From Kitasatospora fiedleri (lineage in GTDB: Bacteria > Actinomycetota > Actinomycetes > Streptomycetales > Streptomycetaceae): 64,000 nt of DNA. Positions 49,211-57,838 of the stretch are shown in pieces (within the stretch, counting starts at the first letter, position 1; every line of letters begins with the position of its first letter). The DNA lies in the NCBI RefSeq assembly GCF_948472415.1, contig NZ_OX419519.1, forward strand, positions 124,001 through 188,000, in the 5' to 3' direction. The translations under genes were made by a program, and so were the position numbers. The notes under the pieces are model-generated. The model saw nothing but the letters and a program-made list of their open reading frames with translations. It was not told the origin of the DNA and searched no databases.

Positions 49211-49938
49211 ATGAGCGAGGTGCATGAGCAGGACCGGGCGTCCGGCGGCGGCGCGGCCCGGCCGACGATGCGGGACGCGCTGGTCGAGGCGGCGTTCGAG
49301 CTGTTCTCGGAGCGGGGTTTCGAGCAGACCACGATCGACGACATCGTCTCGCTCGCCGGGGTCGGCCGCCGGTCGTTCTTCCGCTACTTCCCGTCGAAGG
49401 AGGCGGTGGTCTTCCCGACCACGACGGCTGCCTGGCGGACATGACGGCCTTCCTGGGCGCGGCCGACCCGGCGGGCGACCCGGTGGAGCAGGTGTGCGAC
49501 GCGGCCCGGCTGGTGCTGCGGATGTACGCGGGCAACCCGGCCTTCTCGGTGGGGCGCTACCGGCTCACCAAGCAGGTGCCCACCCTGCGCACTCACGAGC
49601 TGTCGGTGGTCTGGCGCTACGAGCGCACCCTGGCCGGCCACCTGCGCACCCGGTACGCGGCCCGCTCGGACGGCGCGCTGCGGGCCGACGTGATCGCGGC
49701 GGCGGTGGTGGCGGCGCACAACTACGCGCTGCGGGCCTGGCTGCGCTCGGGCGGCGAGGGCGACGTGGGCGCGGCGGTGGACGAGGCGCTGCAACTGGTG
49801 GTGGCCACCTGGGGGGACGGCGCGGAGGGCGGCGGGGGCGGCAGTTCGCAGGACGACGAGGTGGTGGTGATGGTGGCCCGGCGCGGCACGCCGATGTGGC
49901 GGGTGGTGCAGGGGGTGGAGGCGGCCCTGGAGGGCTGA
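49211..49938 (+). CDS. TetR-family regulator (one frameshift)
   Basis: ATG 49211 begins MSEVHEQDRASGGGAARPTM. The DNA-binding domain is RDALVEAAFELFSERGFEQT, TIDDIVSLAGVGRRSFFRYF and PSKEAVVFP. A slip near 49425 joins to DMTAFLGAADPAGDPVEQVC and the helical ligand domain (AARLVLRMYAGNPAFSVGRY, RLTKQVPTLRTHELSVVWRY). The C-terminus is a Gly/Ser linker followed by DDEVVVMVARRGTPMWRVVQ. About 242 residues. Because the same GGCACTnAGTGCC pair stands in front of the divergent acyl-CoA dehydrogenase and of the downstream DUF35 gene, it is probably a repressor of a small acyl-CoA regulon, inducer unknown. Confidence 0.85.
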
Positions 49939-50000
49939 CGGGCCGGTCGGCCGGTCCGCCCACGGAGCTGACAGTCTGTCGAACATCGTCCGATATGACT

Positions 50001-50035
50001 GGCACTCGGTACCTTTACACGAGGCACTGAGTGCC
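50001..50035. promoter_or_regulatory. Second pair of TetR operator candidates, upstream of the DUF35 gene
   Basis: GGCACTCGGTACC (50001-50013) and the perfect GGCACTGAGTGCC (50023-50035) lie 22 bases apart, the same arrangement as at 49131-49166. They are 89 bases upstream of ATG 50124. Confidence 0.7.
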
Positions 50036-50123
50036 ATACCGTCCTTCTGGCAGACGCCCCGACCGCACGCCCGCTCCCGGGCGGCGGTACGGCGGCGCAC
50101 CCAGGTCCAGGGAGGAGACGGCC

Positions 50124-50549
50124 ATGACCCTCACGCTCGCCCCGTCCGCACCGCACGCCCCGCTCGCCCCGTTCGAGCCCTTCGCCGAACACCCCTTCCC
50201 CGCGCACCCCGCCGGCCCGGCCGGCGAGGCCGAACTCGACTACCGGCGCTGCCAGTGGTGCCACTCGGCCAGCGCGGCGTCCTGCCTGCTGTGCCCGGTG
50301 TGCGGCTCGGCCGACCTGTCGCCCGCCCGGGCCTGCGGGCAGGGCACGGTGCAGCGCCTGCTGCGCCCGACCCGGCGCGGCCCGCACCTGGGGCGGCCGT
50401 ACCTGATCGTGCTGGACGAGGGCTTCACCGTGCAGGCCACGGTGCTCGGCGGGCTGCCGGGCGCGGTGCCGATCGGCGCCCGGGTGCACCTGGTGACCAG
50501 CGAGGAGGGCGGCCGGATGCTGACCTTCCGCCTCGCGCCCCGCCCCTGA
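50124..50549 (+). CDS. Zn-ribbon/OB-fold protein (DUF35, acyl-CoA-associated)
   Basis: ATG 50124 has GGAGGAG 5 bases upstream. After a Pro/Ala-rich start the 141-residue protein shows a four-Cys rubredoxin-like ribbon, CQWCHSASAASCLLCPVCGS, followed by an OB-fold (GQGTVQRLLRPTRRGPHLGR, PYLIVLDEGFTVQATVLGGL, VPIGARVHLVTSEEGGRM). DUF35 proteins typically partner acetyl-CoA acetyltransferase-like or hydratase subunits (ChsH2-type) and position acyl-CoA. No such partner gene is adjacent. The neighbouring acyl-CoA dehydrogenase and shared palindromes suggest a role in the same acyl-CoA pathway. Confidence 0.88.
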   Translation: MTLTLAPSAPHAPLAPFEPFAEHPFPAHPAGPAGEAELDYRRCQWCHSASAASCLLCPVCGSADLSPARACGQGTVQRLLRPTRRGPHLGRPYLIVLDEGFTVQATVLGGLPGAVPIGARVHLVTSEEGGRMLTFRLAPRP

Positions 50550-50610
50550 GCACCCCGGCGGCAGCACCCCCGAAGGTCTCCGGGCCGCCGCCCCACCGGC
50601 GCCCGGCCCG

Positions 50611-50649
50611 CGCCCCCGGTCGTGGCACTCGGTGCCACGACCGGGGGCG
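50611..50649. terminator. Strong hairpin downstream of the DUF35 gene, containing the TetR motif
   Basis: CGCCCCCGGTCGTGGCAC (50611-50628) and its perfect 18-base complement (50632-50649) flank TCG. The top of the stem reads GTGGCACTCGGTGCCAC, an exact GGCACT-N-GGTGCC-type version of the operator motif. Confidence 0.75.
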
Positions 50650-50790
50650 TTCTCCTTCGGACGTGCGTGCCGTGCGCACACTTCCGACATGCCTTCTCCC
50701 GGCTGTGCCGGCCTGGCGGAACCGGTGCACGCACCGCCGCCGCGCGGGTAGGGTCGATGGCGTTTGCCGTTCCGGGGGAGGTACTCGCAC

Positions 50791-52206
50791 GTGCTCGGTC
50801 TGAGCGCATATCAACCGGCCGCCGTCTGGCACCCGTTGTCCGGCCCGCCACCGGTGCGGGCCTGGTGCCGCGGGCTGGCGGCCAATCCCGGGGCGCCGGT
50901 CGGGGTGCTGCTGCGGCTGCTGGCGGAGGGCGCCGAGCCGCTCGGGCCGGTGCGCCGCCCGGAGCTGCCGGCGCCGGTGCTGGAGGCCGCGCTGCGGCAC
51001 CCGCAGTGGCCGGTGCGGGCGGCGCTGGCCGAGCGCCCGGACCTGTCGGCGCGGACGCTGGCGGCGCTGGCCGGCGACCGGGAGCGCCGGGTCCGCCGGG
51101 CCGCCGCGTCGGCCGCGCACCGGGTGGAGCTGCCCCCGGCGGCGCTGGCCGCGCTGGCCGCCGACCGCGACCCGGAGACCCGCCGCCGGGTGCCGGGCTG
51201 CGCGGGCCTGCCGCCGGAGCTGCTGGTGGCCCTGGTCCAGGACACCTCGCCGCCGGTGCGCGCGGCGGCGGTCCGGGCGGAGTCCTGGCCGCAGCTGCCG
51301 CCCCGGGTGCGGACCGGGCTGCGGGCCGACCGCGACCCGGCGGTGCGGGCCGCGGTGCAGCGGGCGCTGCGGGTGGAGCGCGAGCTGCCGGTGACGCTGG
51401 CCGGGTACATCGCCGAGAGCGACCCGGCCCGCCGGGAGCGGACGGCGGCCTCGGCGGCGCTGGAGCGGCCGCTGGGCGAGTGGCTGGTGCTGGACGACGA
51501 CCCGCGGATCAGGGCCGCCGCGGCGGGCAACCCGCAACTGCCCACCGACCTGGCGCTGGCCCTGGCGGCCGACCCGAACGAGGCGGTGCGCCTGGCGGTG
51601 TCGCTGCGCCCGGACCTGACCGAGGAGCAGCGCGCGGCGGTGGCCTGCCGGCTGCCGGACGCCGCGCCGCCGCTGCCGTGGGTGGCCGAGCGGGCGGGCG
51701 ATCCGGCGGAGCTGCTGCGGCTGGCCCGCTCGGCGCACCCGCTGGTGCGGTGCGCGGTCGCCTCGCTGGAGCGGCTGCCGCGGGCGGTGGTGGCGGTGCT
51801 GGCGGCCGACGGTGAGCTGCGGGTGCGCCTGGCGCTGGCGGAGCACTGCGCGGACGCGCCGGGCGGGCTGCTGCGCTCGGTGTACGGGCAGTTGCTGGGC
51901 CCGGCCGCGCTGCTGGCGGACGCCCGGTTCCCGGCGCCGGGCCTGGCCCGCTGGGCCGAGCGGCCGGAGCCCGCGCTGCGGCTGGCGGCGCTGCGCGATC
52001 CGGAGCTGGCGCCGGAGGTGTCGGCCGCGCTGGCGGCGGACCGTGACGTGCTGGTGGCGCGGGCGGCGGCGGCCGATCCGCGGCTGCCGTGGCGGGCGCT
52101 GCTGCGGGCGCTGGAGCCGGACGCGCAGCCGGAGGCGGCGGCGGCGAACCCGGCGCTGCCGGTGCCGTTCATGCACCGCCTGCTGGAGCTGTCGGCCCCG
52201 CGTTGA
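50791..52206 (+). CDS. HEAT/leucine-rich-variant repeat protein
   Basis: GTG 50791 has GGGGGAGG about ten bases upstream. The 471-residue protein is almost entirely made of about 23-residue helical repeats of the type xxVRAALAERPDLSARTLAAL, LAGDRERRVRRAAASAA, LAADRDPAVRAAVQRAL, AADPNEAVRLAVSLRPDLTE; roughly 15 units can be counted. There is no signal peptide, membrane segment or catalytic motif, so it is a cytosolic scaffold or peptide-binding solenoid. The consistent Arg/Asp/Leu pattern resembles the leucine-rich repeat variant (LRV) family. Partner unknown; the TPR gene downstream on the same strand is a possible companion. Confidence 0.85.
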   Translation: MLGLSAYQPAAVWHPLSGPPPVRAWCRGLAANPGAPVGVLLRLLAEGAEPLGPVRRPELPAPVLEAALRHPQWPVRAALAERPDLSARTLAALAGDRERRVRRAAASAAHRVELPPAALAALAADRDPETRRRVPGCAGLPPELLVALVQDTSPPVRAAAVRAESWPQLPPRVRTGLRADRDPAVRAAVQRALRVERELPVTLAGYIAESDPARRERTAASAALERPLGEWLVLDDDPRIRAAAAGNPQLPTDLALALAADPNEAVRLAVSLRPDLTEEQRAAVACRLPDAAPPLPWVAERAGDPAELLRLARSAHPLVRCAVASLERLPRAVVAVLAADGELRVRLALAEHCADAPGGLLRSVYGQLLGPAALLADARFPAPGLARWAERPEPALRLAALRDPELAPEVSAALAADRDVLVARAAAADPRLPWRALLRALEPDAQPEAAAANPALPVPFMHRLLELSAPR

Positions 52207-52341
52207 GCCGCTGATCTGCGGCGACGCCGGGTGGGACGGCCCCGCCGCGCCGCCCGGAATACCCCCAGGTCGGTGAAGGTTCAACCACCTGTCGGGCCGG
52301 TACGGCCCGGCGGGAGACCCGGAAACGGGAAGGAGCAGCCC

Positions 52342-52727
52342 ATGACCACCGACCTCCGCCCCACCGACCCCGCCCGCTCGGCGCGGCCCTGGTGTCCCCG
52401 GGCGAGAGCACGGCCGAACGCTGGGCCCGCGCCCGGCTGTTCTTCGACTCCAAGGCGTACGCGGACGCCGCGCTGATCCTGGCCGGCGTGGTCGCGGAGG
52501 TGCCCGAGCAGGTCGGCCCGCGCCTGCTGCTGGCCCGGGCCTACTACCACTCGGCCCAGCTGCGCCGCGCCGAGGAGCAGCTGCGCGAGGTGATCGCGCG
52601 CGACCCGGTGGAGCCCTACGCGCACCTGGCGCTCGGCCGCGTCCTGGAGCGCCGGGGCCGGCCCGCCGAGGCCGCCCCGTACCTGCGGCTGGCGGCCGTG
52701 TTCGACGGGGAGTTCCCGCAGGACTGA
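52342..52727 (+). CDS. TPR-repeat protein (one frameshift)
   Basis: ATG 52342 follows GGAAGGAG. The first 15 residues (MTTDLRPTDPARSA) are followed by a slip near 52383, then SPGESTAERWARARLFFDSK and three TPR-like helical pairs: AYADAALILAGVVAEVPEQV, GPRLLLARAYYHSAQLRRAE, and PYAHLALGRVLERRGRPAEA. Length about 128 residues. Short TPR proteins mediate protein contacts. It follows the solenoid protein by 135 bases on the same strand; a hairpin ends the unit. Confidence 0.8.
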
Positions 52728-52756
52728 GCCGGCGCCGTCCGCCCGTCCCCGCGGCA

Positions 52757-52791
52757 CACCGCCCCCGGCCGTCCCCCGGCCGGGGGCGGTG
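52757..52791. terminator. Hairpin terminator after the TPR gene
   Basis: CACCGCCCCCGGCC (52757-52770) pairs with its complement at 52778-52791 around a 7-base loop. Confidence 0.75.
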
Positions 52792-52907
52792 CGCTGTCCG
52801 CCCGTGTCCCGGCCCCGGCGCCGTCCGCGTGCTGTCGTCGCCCGGCCCGGCCCCTGGCAGGCTGGAGGGAGCACGCCCTCGGGGCGAACGGAACGGAGGT
52901 CCGACCG

Positions 52908-53336
52908 ATGCGGACGCTGGAGGAGCAGATCGAGGTGACCGCCCCGGTCGGGACGGCCTGGTCGCAGCTGCACCGGGTCGCCGAGTACCCGCTGTTCGTC
53001 GCCGGGGTGGTGCAGGCCAGCGCCCACGGCCGGCACCACGCGCACCTGGACGTGGAGTTCGGCGGCGAGCGGCACGCGGTGGACGCGGAGCTGACCGACC
53101 ACGGGCGGGGCCGGGTGATGAGCTGGGAGACGGTGGACGGTCCGCCGCTGCGCGGCACCTTCGCGCTGCGGGAGCTGGACGCCGCGCACACCCGGGTGCA
53201 GCTGCGGCTGGAGTACGACCCGCAGGAGCTGACCGAGTCGCTGGGCGGCCCGCACGGCGGGTACGCGCAGAGCCACGCGGTGGAGGAGGCGGTCCGCGCC
53301 GACCTGGAGCTGTTCAAGCAGCTCTGCGAGGAGTGA
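52908..53336 (+). CDS. SRPBCC-family (polyketide cyclase/dehydrase-like) protein
   Basis: ATG 52908 follows GGAGG. The 142-residue protein is intact and has the START/SRPBCC pattern: first strand EEQIEVTAPVGTAWSQLHRV, helix with AEYPLFVAGVVQA, central strands HAHLDVEFGGERHAVDAELT and RVMSWETVDGPPLRGTFALR, and a long C-terminal helix AVEEAVRADLELFKQLCEE. Such single-domain proteins bind hydrophobic ligands; some act as cyclases or coenzyme Q-type binding proteins, but here no biosynthetic neighbours are visible. It is convergent with the SpoIIE-type gene, 51 bases apart. Confidence 0.88.
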   Translation: MRTLEEQIEVTAPVGTAWSQLHRVAEYPLFVAGVVQASAHGRHHAHLDVEFGGERHAVDAELTDHGRGRVMSWETVDGPPLRGTFALRELDAAHTRVQLRLEYDPQELTESLGGPHGGYAQSHAVEEAVRADLELFKQLCEE

Positions 53337-53387
53337 GCGCCCGGCCCGGGGCCCGTCTCCCGGCCCTACCCCCGGCCCGGCCCCCGG

Positions 53388-55400
53388 TCACTCCGCCAGC
53401 GGCAGTTCGGCCCAGATGACCTTCCCGCTGGCGGGGTAGCGGGTGCCCCAGCGCTCGGCGAGCTGGGCGACCAGGAACAGGCCGCGCCCGCCCTCGTCGG
53501 TGTCGGTGGCGTAGCGCAGGTGCGGGGAGGTGGCCGAGCCGTCCCGGACCTCGCAGATCAGCGCCCGGTCGCGCAGCAGCCGGACCCGGATCGGCGGGGC
53601 GGCGTAGCGGATGGCGTTGGTGATCAGTTCGCTGAGCACGAGTTCGGCGGCGAACGCCTGGTCGGCCAGGCCCCAGTCGGCCAGGCGGCGGGTGACGGCG
53701 GCCCGGATGCGGGCGACGGCGGCGGGGTCGGCGGGGACCTCCCAGTCGGCGACGTGGTCGGCGGGCAGCGCGCGGGTGCGGGCCACCAGCAGGGCGGTGT
53801 CGTCGGCGGGGTTGACCGGCAGCAGGGCGGCCAGCACGTCCTCGCAGGTCTGCCGGGGGTCGCGGCCGGGGTGGGCGAGGGCGGCGCGCAGCAGTTTCAG
53901 GCCGTGGTCGAGGTCGTGGCTGCGGGACTCGACCAGTCCGTCGGTGTACAGCACCAACCGGCTGCCCTCGGGGAGTTCGAGTTCGACGCTCTCGTAGGGC
54001 ATGCCGGTGAGGCCGAGCGGCGGCCCGGCGGGCAGGTCGACGATCTCGACCCGGCCGTCGGGGTAGGCCACGGCGGGCGGCGGGTGGCCGGCCCGGGCGA
54101 GGGTGCAGCGGCGGGTGACCGGGTCGTAGACGGCGTACAGGCAGGTCGCGCCGGTGATCGGGCGTTCGCTGCCGTCGGGCGCGGGGTGCTCCTGGTCGAG
54201 GCGGTTGACCAGGGCGTCGAGGTGGCCGAGCAGTTCGTCGGGGGCGAGGTCGAGCGAGGAGAAGGTGTGCACGGCGGTGCGCAGCCGCCCCATGGTGGCG
54301 GCGGCGTGCACGCCGTGGCCGACCACGTCGCCGACCACCAGGGCGACCCGGGCGCCGGAGAGCGGGATGACGTCGAACCAGTCGCCGCCGACGCCGGCCT
54401 GCGCGGGCAGGTAGCGGGAGGCGACCTCCAGGGCGTGCTGCTCGGGGAGCCCGGCGGGCAGCAGGCTGTGCTGGAGGGCGACGGCCATGGTGTGCTCGCG
54501 GGTGTAGCGGCGGGCGTTCTCGACCAGGACGGCGGCGCGGGCGGTGAGTTCCTCGGCGAGGGTGCGGTCCTCCTCGTCGAAGGCCGGGCGCGGGCGGGCC
54601 CGCCAGAAGGTGGCCACGCCCAGCAGCGTCCCGCCGACCGTCAGCGGCACCGTGACCAGGGTGTGCACGCCCTGGTCGCGCATCGCCTCGACGGTGCTCG
54701 GGTGGATCTCGTCCCAGGCGGCCAGCGCGGCCGACAGGTCGGGCTCGACCACCGAGCGCAGCCCGGCGACGGCCCGGGCCCGGGGGGTGCCGGGAACGAG
54801 CGGGACGGGCGAGCCGGGGGCCAGCAGCGGCGGCAGTTCGCCGATGCCGGCCAGCGCGGCGCGGTGCAGCGGGCGGCTCTGCCCGGGGCGCGGTTCGCCG
54901 CCAGCCAGCACGCCCTCGTACAGGTCGACGCAGGCGAAGTCGGCGAACGCCGGGACCAGGGCGGCGGCGAGCTCCTCGCAGGTGCGGGTGATGTCGAGGG
55001 TGGTGCCGATCGAGGCGCCGGCCCGGTAGAGCAGTTCCAGGCGCAGCCGGGCGGTGTCGGGCCCGTTGAGCGGCGCGGTGTCGCGCAGGGTGGCGATCAG
55101 GTAGGACGGGCCGCCGGAACGGTCGGTGGGATGCAGGTCGACACCGAGGACGCGGTCGTGGACGACGGCGCGGGCGTCGGTGAACTCCTCGGAGCCGTGC
55201 AGCAGCGCGGTCAGGGCGGGCGGCAGGTCGAACGCGTCGAGCGGGCGGCCCTCGCAGTCGGCGGGCAGGTCGAGCAGGCGGCGGGCCTCGTCGTTGGCGT
55301 GGCGCAGCACCCGGTCGGGGTCGAGCAGCAGCACCGCCTCGCGGACGACGGCCGGTACGGGTGCGCGGTGCCGGCCCCGCCCGTCCGCGGCGGGCCTCAT
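53388..55400 (-). CDS. SpoIIE-type serine phosphatase with PAS, GAF and histidine-kinase-like ATPase domains
   Basis: ATG 55400 opens a 670-residue intact protein. Residues about 15-110 are a PAS-like sensor (VVREAVLLLDPDRVLRHAND), 125-290 a GAF domain (VDLYEGVLAGGEPRPGQSRP, DRTLAEELTARAAVLVENAR), 310-520 a PP2C/SpoIIE phosphatase (EVASRYLPAQAGVGGDWFDV, ARVALVVGDVVGHGVHAAAT, GSRLVLYTDGLVESRSHD, with metal-binding Asp in GGDWFDV, GDVVGHG, YTDGL and DDTALL), and 540-665 an HATPase_c anti-sigma-like kinase (FAAELVLSELITNAIRYAAP, DEGGRGLFLVAQLAERWGTR). Such fusions control partner-switching pathways or anti-anti-sigma factors. No antagonist gene is adjacent. Confidence 0.95.
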   Translation of the reverse strand: MRPAADGRGRHRAPVPAVVREAVLLLDPDRVLRHANDEARRLLDLPADCEGRPLDAFDLPPALTALLHGSEEFTDARAVVHDRVLGVDLHPTDRSGGPSYLIATLRDTAPLNGPDTARLRLELLYRAGASIGTTLDITRTCEELAAALVPAFADFACVDLYEGVLAGGEPRPGQSRPLHRAALAGIGELPPLLAPGSPVPLVPGTPRARAVAGLRSVVEPDLSAALAAWDEIHPSTVEAMRDQGVHTLVTVPLTVGGTLLGVATFWRARPRPAFDEEDRTLAEELTARAAVLVENARRYTREHTMAVALQHSLLPAGLPEQHALEVASRYLPAQAGVGGDWFDVIPLSGARVALVVGDVVGHGVHAAATMGRLRTAVHTFSSLDLAPDELLGHLDALVNRLDQEHPAPDGSERPITGATCLYAVYDPVTRRCTLARAGHPPPAVAYPDGRVEIVDLPAGPPLGLTGMPYESVELELPEGSRLVLYTDGLVESRSHDLDHGLKLLRAALAHPGRDPRQTCEDVLAALLPVNPADDTALLVARTRALPADHVADWEVPADPAAVARIRAAVTRRLADWGLADQAFAAELVLSELITNAIRYAAPPIRVRLLRDRALICEVRDGSATSPHLRYATDTDEGGRGLFLVAQLAERWGTRYPASGKVIWAELPLAE

Positions 55401-56002
55401 CCGGGCCGTCCGGCGGGGGCGGGCGCCACGCGGGCCGCCGGGGCGGGGCGTGCGGCGATGGACAGCCGTCGCGGAGGGGTACCGCCCGCCACGCTGCGTG
55501 CACCGGGTGCTGCCCGAAACCGGGTCATACGCCCATTCCTACACTCCCGGCTCGGAGCGGGCCAATGGCCGCGCCCGGATTTCCCGGGCCGACGAGCCGG
55601 TTCCCACCGGGGCCCGTTCGCGTGACAGCGCGTCAGGCGGTCGACGGGACGGGGCCGTGGACGAGGACGGGGAGGAGCGGGTCCGCGTGCTGGACCACCC
55701 GGATCTGCCGAAGCGGCCGAAGCGGCCGAGGGCGGGTGAGCGGCTGCGCGCTTGACCGCGCGGCCACGGCACCGACCGGTTCCCGCTGGAGGCCGCGGGG
55801 GTCCGGGGCGACCTGCGTACGGTGCGGTGTCGGGTCGGACGGGCGCTGGTGGGGGCACTGGTGACCGCTGTCCGCCCGGTGGTGTCCGCTCCGCGGTGTC
55901 TGCTCCGCGGGCTCGCGGGGCACCCCGGGCGCGGGGGCGGGGTGGGCCGGGGAGAGGATGGGTGGATGTAGAAGCCAAGCGTCTGCGCGGAGAGGTCCCG
56001 CC
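55401..56002. other. Divergent intergenic region of about 600 bases
   Basis: It holds the promoters of the SpoIIE-type and isomerase genes. A short plus-strand reading from GTG 55657 (VDEDGEERVRVLDHPDLPKR, 33 codons) has plausible codon use but no ribosome site, and I do not treat it as a gene. I see no other structure apart from GAAGCGGCC repeated twice at about 55713-55730. Confidence 0.5.
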
Positions 56003-56362
56003 ATGCCCCACATCACCGTCGACTACTCGCCGCAGCTCGCCGACGCCTTCGACCGCCCCGGCTTCGTCCGCGAGCTGCACCCGCTGGTGCGCGAGTGGGT
56101 GGCGTCCCGGGGCGTGTGCAAGACCTTCTTCCGCCCGGCGGCGGAGACCTGGGTCGACGCCGCGGACGGGCAGTTGGTGGCCTTCGTGCACATCGCGATC
56201 GGCCTGCTGCCCGGGCGGCCCGAGGGGCTCAAGGCCCGGCTCTCGGAGGAGGTGCTGCGGCTGCTCGACAAGCACCTGCGCCCCGTCCTGGACCGCGAGG
56301 TGGTGCGCTCGGCGGAGGTCCGCGACCTGGCGGCCTCCTACCGGCTGCGCACCGGCTGGTAG
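56003..56362 (+). CDS. 5-carboxymethyl-2-hydroxymuconate isomerase family protein
   Basis: ATG 56003 follows GGAGAGG. The 119-residue protein begins MPHITVDYSPQLADAFDRPG, with the Pro1 that acts as catalytic base in the tautomerase superfamily. Other family features are LHPLVREWVASRGVCKTFFR, AAETWVDAADGQLVAFVHIA and SEEVLRLLDKHLRPVLDREV. It probably isomerises a hydroxymuconate-type intermediate of aromatic breakdown. No homoprotocatechuate pathway genes are adjacent, so its physiological role is open. It is convergent with the VOC gene. Confidence 0.9.
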   Translation: MPHITVDYSPQLADAFDRPGFVRELHPLVREWVASRGVCKTFFRPAAETWVDAADGQLVAFVHIAIGLLPGRPEGLKARLSEEVLRLLDKHLRPVLDREVVRSAEVRDLAASYRLRTGW

Positions 56363-56397
56363 TCGCCGGTGGGCCGCCTGGTGGCCGCCCCGCCCGC

Positions 56398-56753
56398 TCA
56401 GCGGTGGCCCAGGACGTTCACCACCCGGCCGTTCGGGTCCCGGACGAAGAAGCGGCGCACGCCCCACTCCTCGTCGCTCAGCGGGTGGACGATCTCGGCC
56501 CCCGCGGCCAGCATCGCGGCGTGCGCGGCGTCCACGTCGGCCACCTCCACGCTCAGGTCCGGCACCACGGGCGCGGTGGCGTCCCGGGCCATCAGGCTCA
56601 CCTGGGCGGTCGGGCTGCCGGGCCCGGCCAGCGTCATGATCCAGCCGTGGTTCATGGCCTCCTCGAACCCGAGCCGCCCGTAGAACTCCCGGTTCTCCGA
56701 CCGCGTCCGCTCCCCCTCCCCGCCACCCGCAGGTTCGGCACCACCCGCCGCAC
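56398..56753 (-). CDS. VOC-family protein (frameshift at its N-terminus)
   Basis: The ending FFVRDPNGRVVNVLGH and the body FYGRLGFEEAMNHGWIMTLA, PVVPDLSVEVADVDAAHAAM, AGAEIVHPLSDEEWGVRRFF are typical of a short glyoxalase/bleomycin-resistance-like protein. The first strand VRRVVPNLRVAG lies in another frame from GTG 56753, joined by a slip in the G-run at about 56715. Length is near 118 residues. It follows the TetR gene on the same strand without a clear stop between them, so the boundary is uncertain and could even be a fusion. Confidence 0.75.
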
Positions 56754-56754
56754 C

Positions 56755-57383
56755 GGCCGGGCGGGCCGCTCGGCGGCGTCGAACGCGGGGCCGAGCGGGG
56801 CCAGCGCCGCGCGCAGCCGCTCGGGCAGCGAGCCGTCGGGGTCGGCCGGATCCCCGGCCGGGCCGGTCGCGGGCGGGCGGAGCCAGTCCTCCAGCGCGAT
56901 CCGGACCGCGGCGGCGGTGGCCGCCGCGAGGACCCGGGCCCCTTCCGCTCCCGCGCCGTCGAGGCGTCCGGCGATCGCCGCCGCGAGCGGGGCCTCGATC
57001 CCGGCGGTGGTGCCGAGGAACGCCTCGCGCAGCGCGGGCCGGGCGGCGATCAGCCGCAGCGCCTCGGGGGTCCGCTCGCCGGTGCCGGTGTACTGCTCGA
57101 CCACCGCGTCGGTGACCGCCTCGGCCAGCCGCACCCGCGCGGGCCGGGCCGCGACCGCCGCGGCGACCCGCTCCTCCCGGTCGGCGGTGACGGCGGAGAC
57201 GATCGCCTGCTCCCGCCCGGCGAAGTAGTTGTGGTACGTGCGCGGCGAGACTCCGGCCGCCTCGGCGACGTCCTCCACCCGCACCCCGTCCGGCCCCCGC
57301 TCCAGGGCCAGCCGCAGGGCCGCTTCGCGCAGCGCCTCCCGGGTGGCCCGCTTCTTCCGCTCCCGCAGCCCAGGTGTCGTCAC
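56755..57383 (-). CDS. TetR-family regulator, 3' boundary unclear
   Basis: GTG 57383 (or GTG 57389) opens VTTPGLRERKKRATREALRE, a standard TetR start, followed by AALRLALERGPDGVRVEDVA, EAAGVSPRTYHNYFAGREQA and a helical C-terminal domain (VRLAEAVTDAVVEQYTGTGE, APLAAAIAGRLDGAGAEGAR, VRIALEDWLRPPA). The typical end ALAPLGPAFDAAERPAR is reached near 56770 but no stop follows in this frame before the VOC sequence starts, so a lost base or a fusion lies there. Seven 16-bp repeats 68-180 bases upstream of the start are probable operator sites for this or another regulator. Confidence 0.82.
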
Positions 57384-57450
57384 GGGCACCAGCGTTCCAC
57401 ACCGTCCTGCACGCCCGCAATCATGCGCCGCCGCAAATGTCTGCGTTCGC

Positions 57451-57562
57451 ACACTTGCCTTCACGCACACTTGCCTTTGCGCACATTCGCCTTCACGCAT
57501 ACTTGCCTTTGCGAACACTTGCCTTTGCGCACATTTGCGGTAACGCAAACTTGCCGACGATC
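57451..57562. repeat. Seven tandem 16-bp repeats upstream of a TetR gene
   Basis: Units of ACACTTGCCTTTGCGC-like sequence start at 57451, 57467, 57483, 57499, 57515, 57531 and 57547 with exact 16-base spacing. The sixth-seventh junction contains the perfect palindrome TTTGCG-GTAA-CGCAAA (57534-57549). The array is much AT-richer than the flanks. It lies in the 455-base gap between the TetR start and the 3' end of the exporter permease gene; the rest of that gap (57563-57838) has no supportable gene. Confidence 0.9.
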
Positions 57563-57838
57563 CCGACCCGCCCGAGGACAGCCGGACCGGCGGAGGGCGA
57601 GCACCGGGCACGCCGGGGAACACGACCACGACGCCGGATGCGTCGCACACGGCCGGACGCCCCCCGGACGGCGACCCAACGCAATGACCTCGGCCGGGCG
57701 TCGTCGGGCGGCTCGACGGGCGGCGCGGCATCGATCGCCCCCACCTGCCCCGGGAGCCCCGGGCCGCTTTCGGCGCGGTCGCCCGGCGCCACCGGCGGCG
57801 ACCCCGCTCCGCTGCCCCGCCGCCGCCCTACTGCGGCC

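Noticed and set aside
55657..55755. 33-codon ORF beginning VDEDGEERVRVLDHP
   Set aside because: Codon use is plausible but there is no ribosome site, family or conservation evidence.
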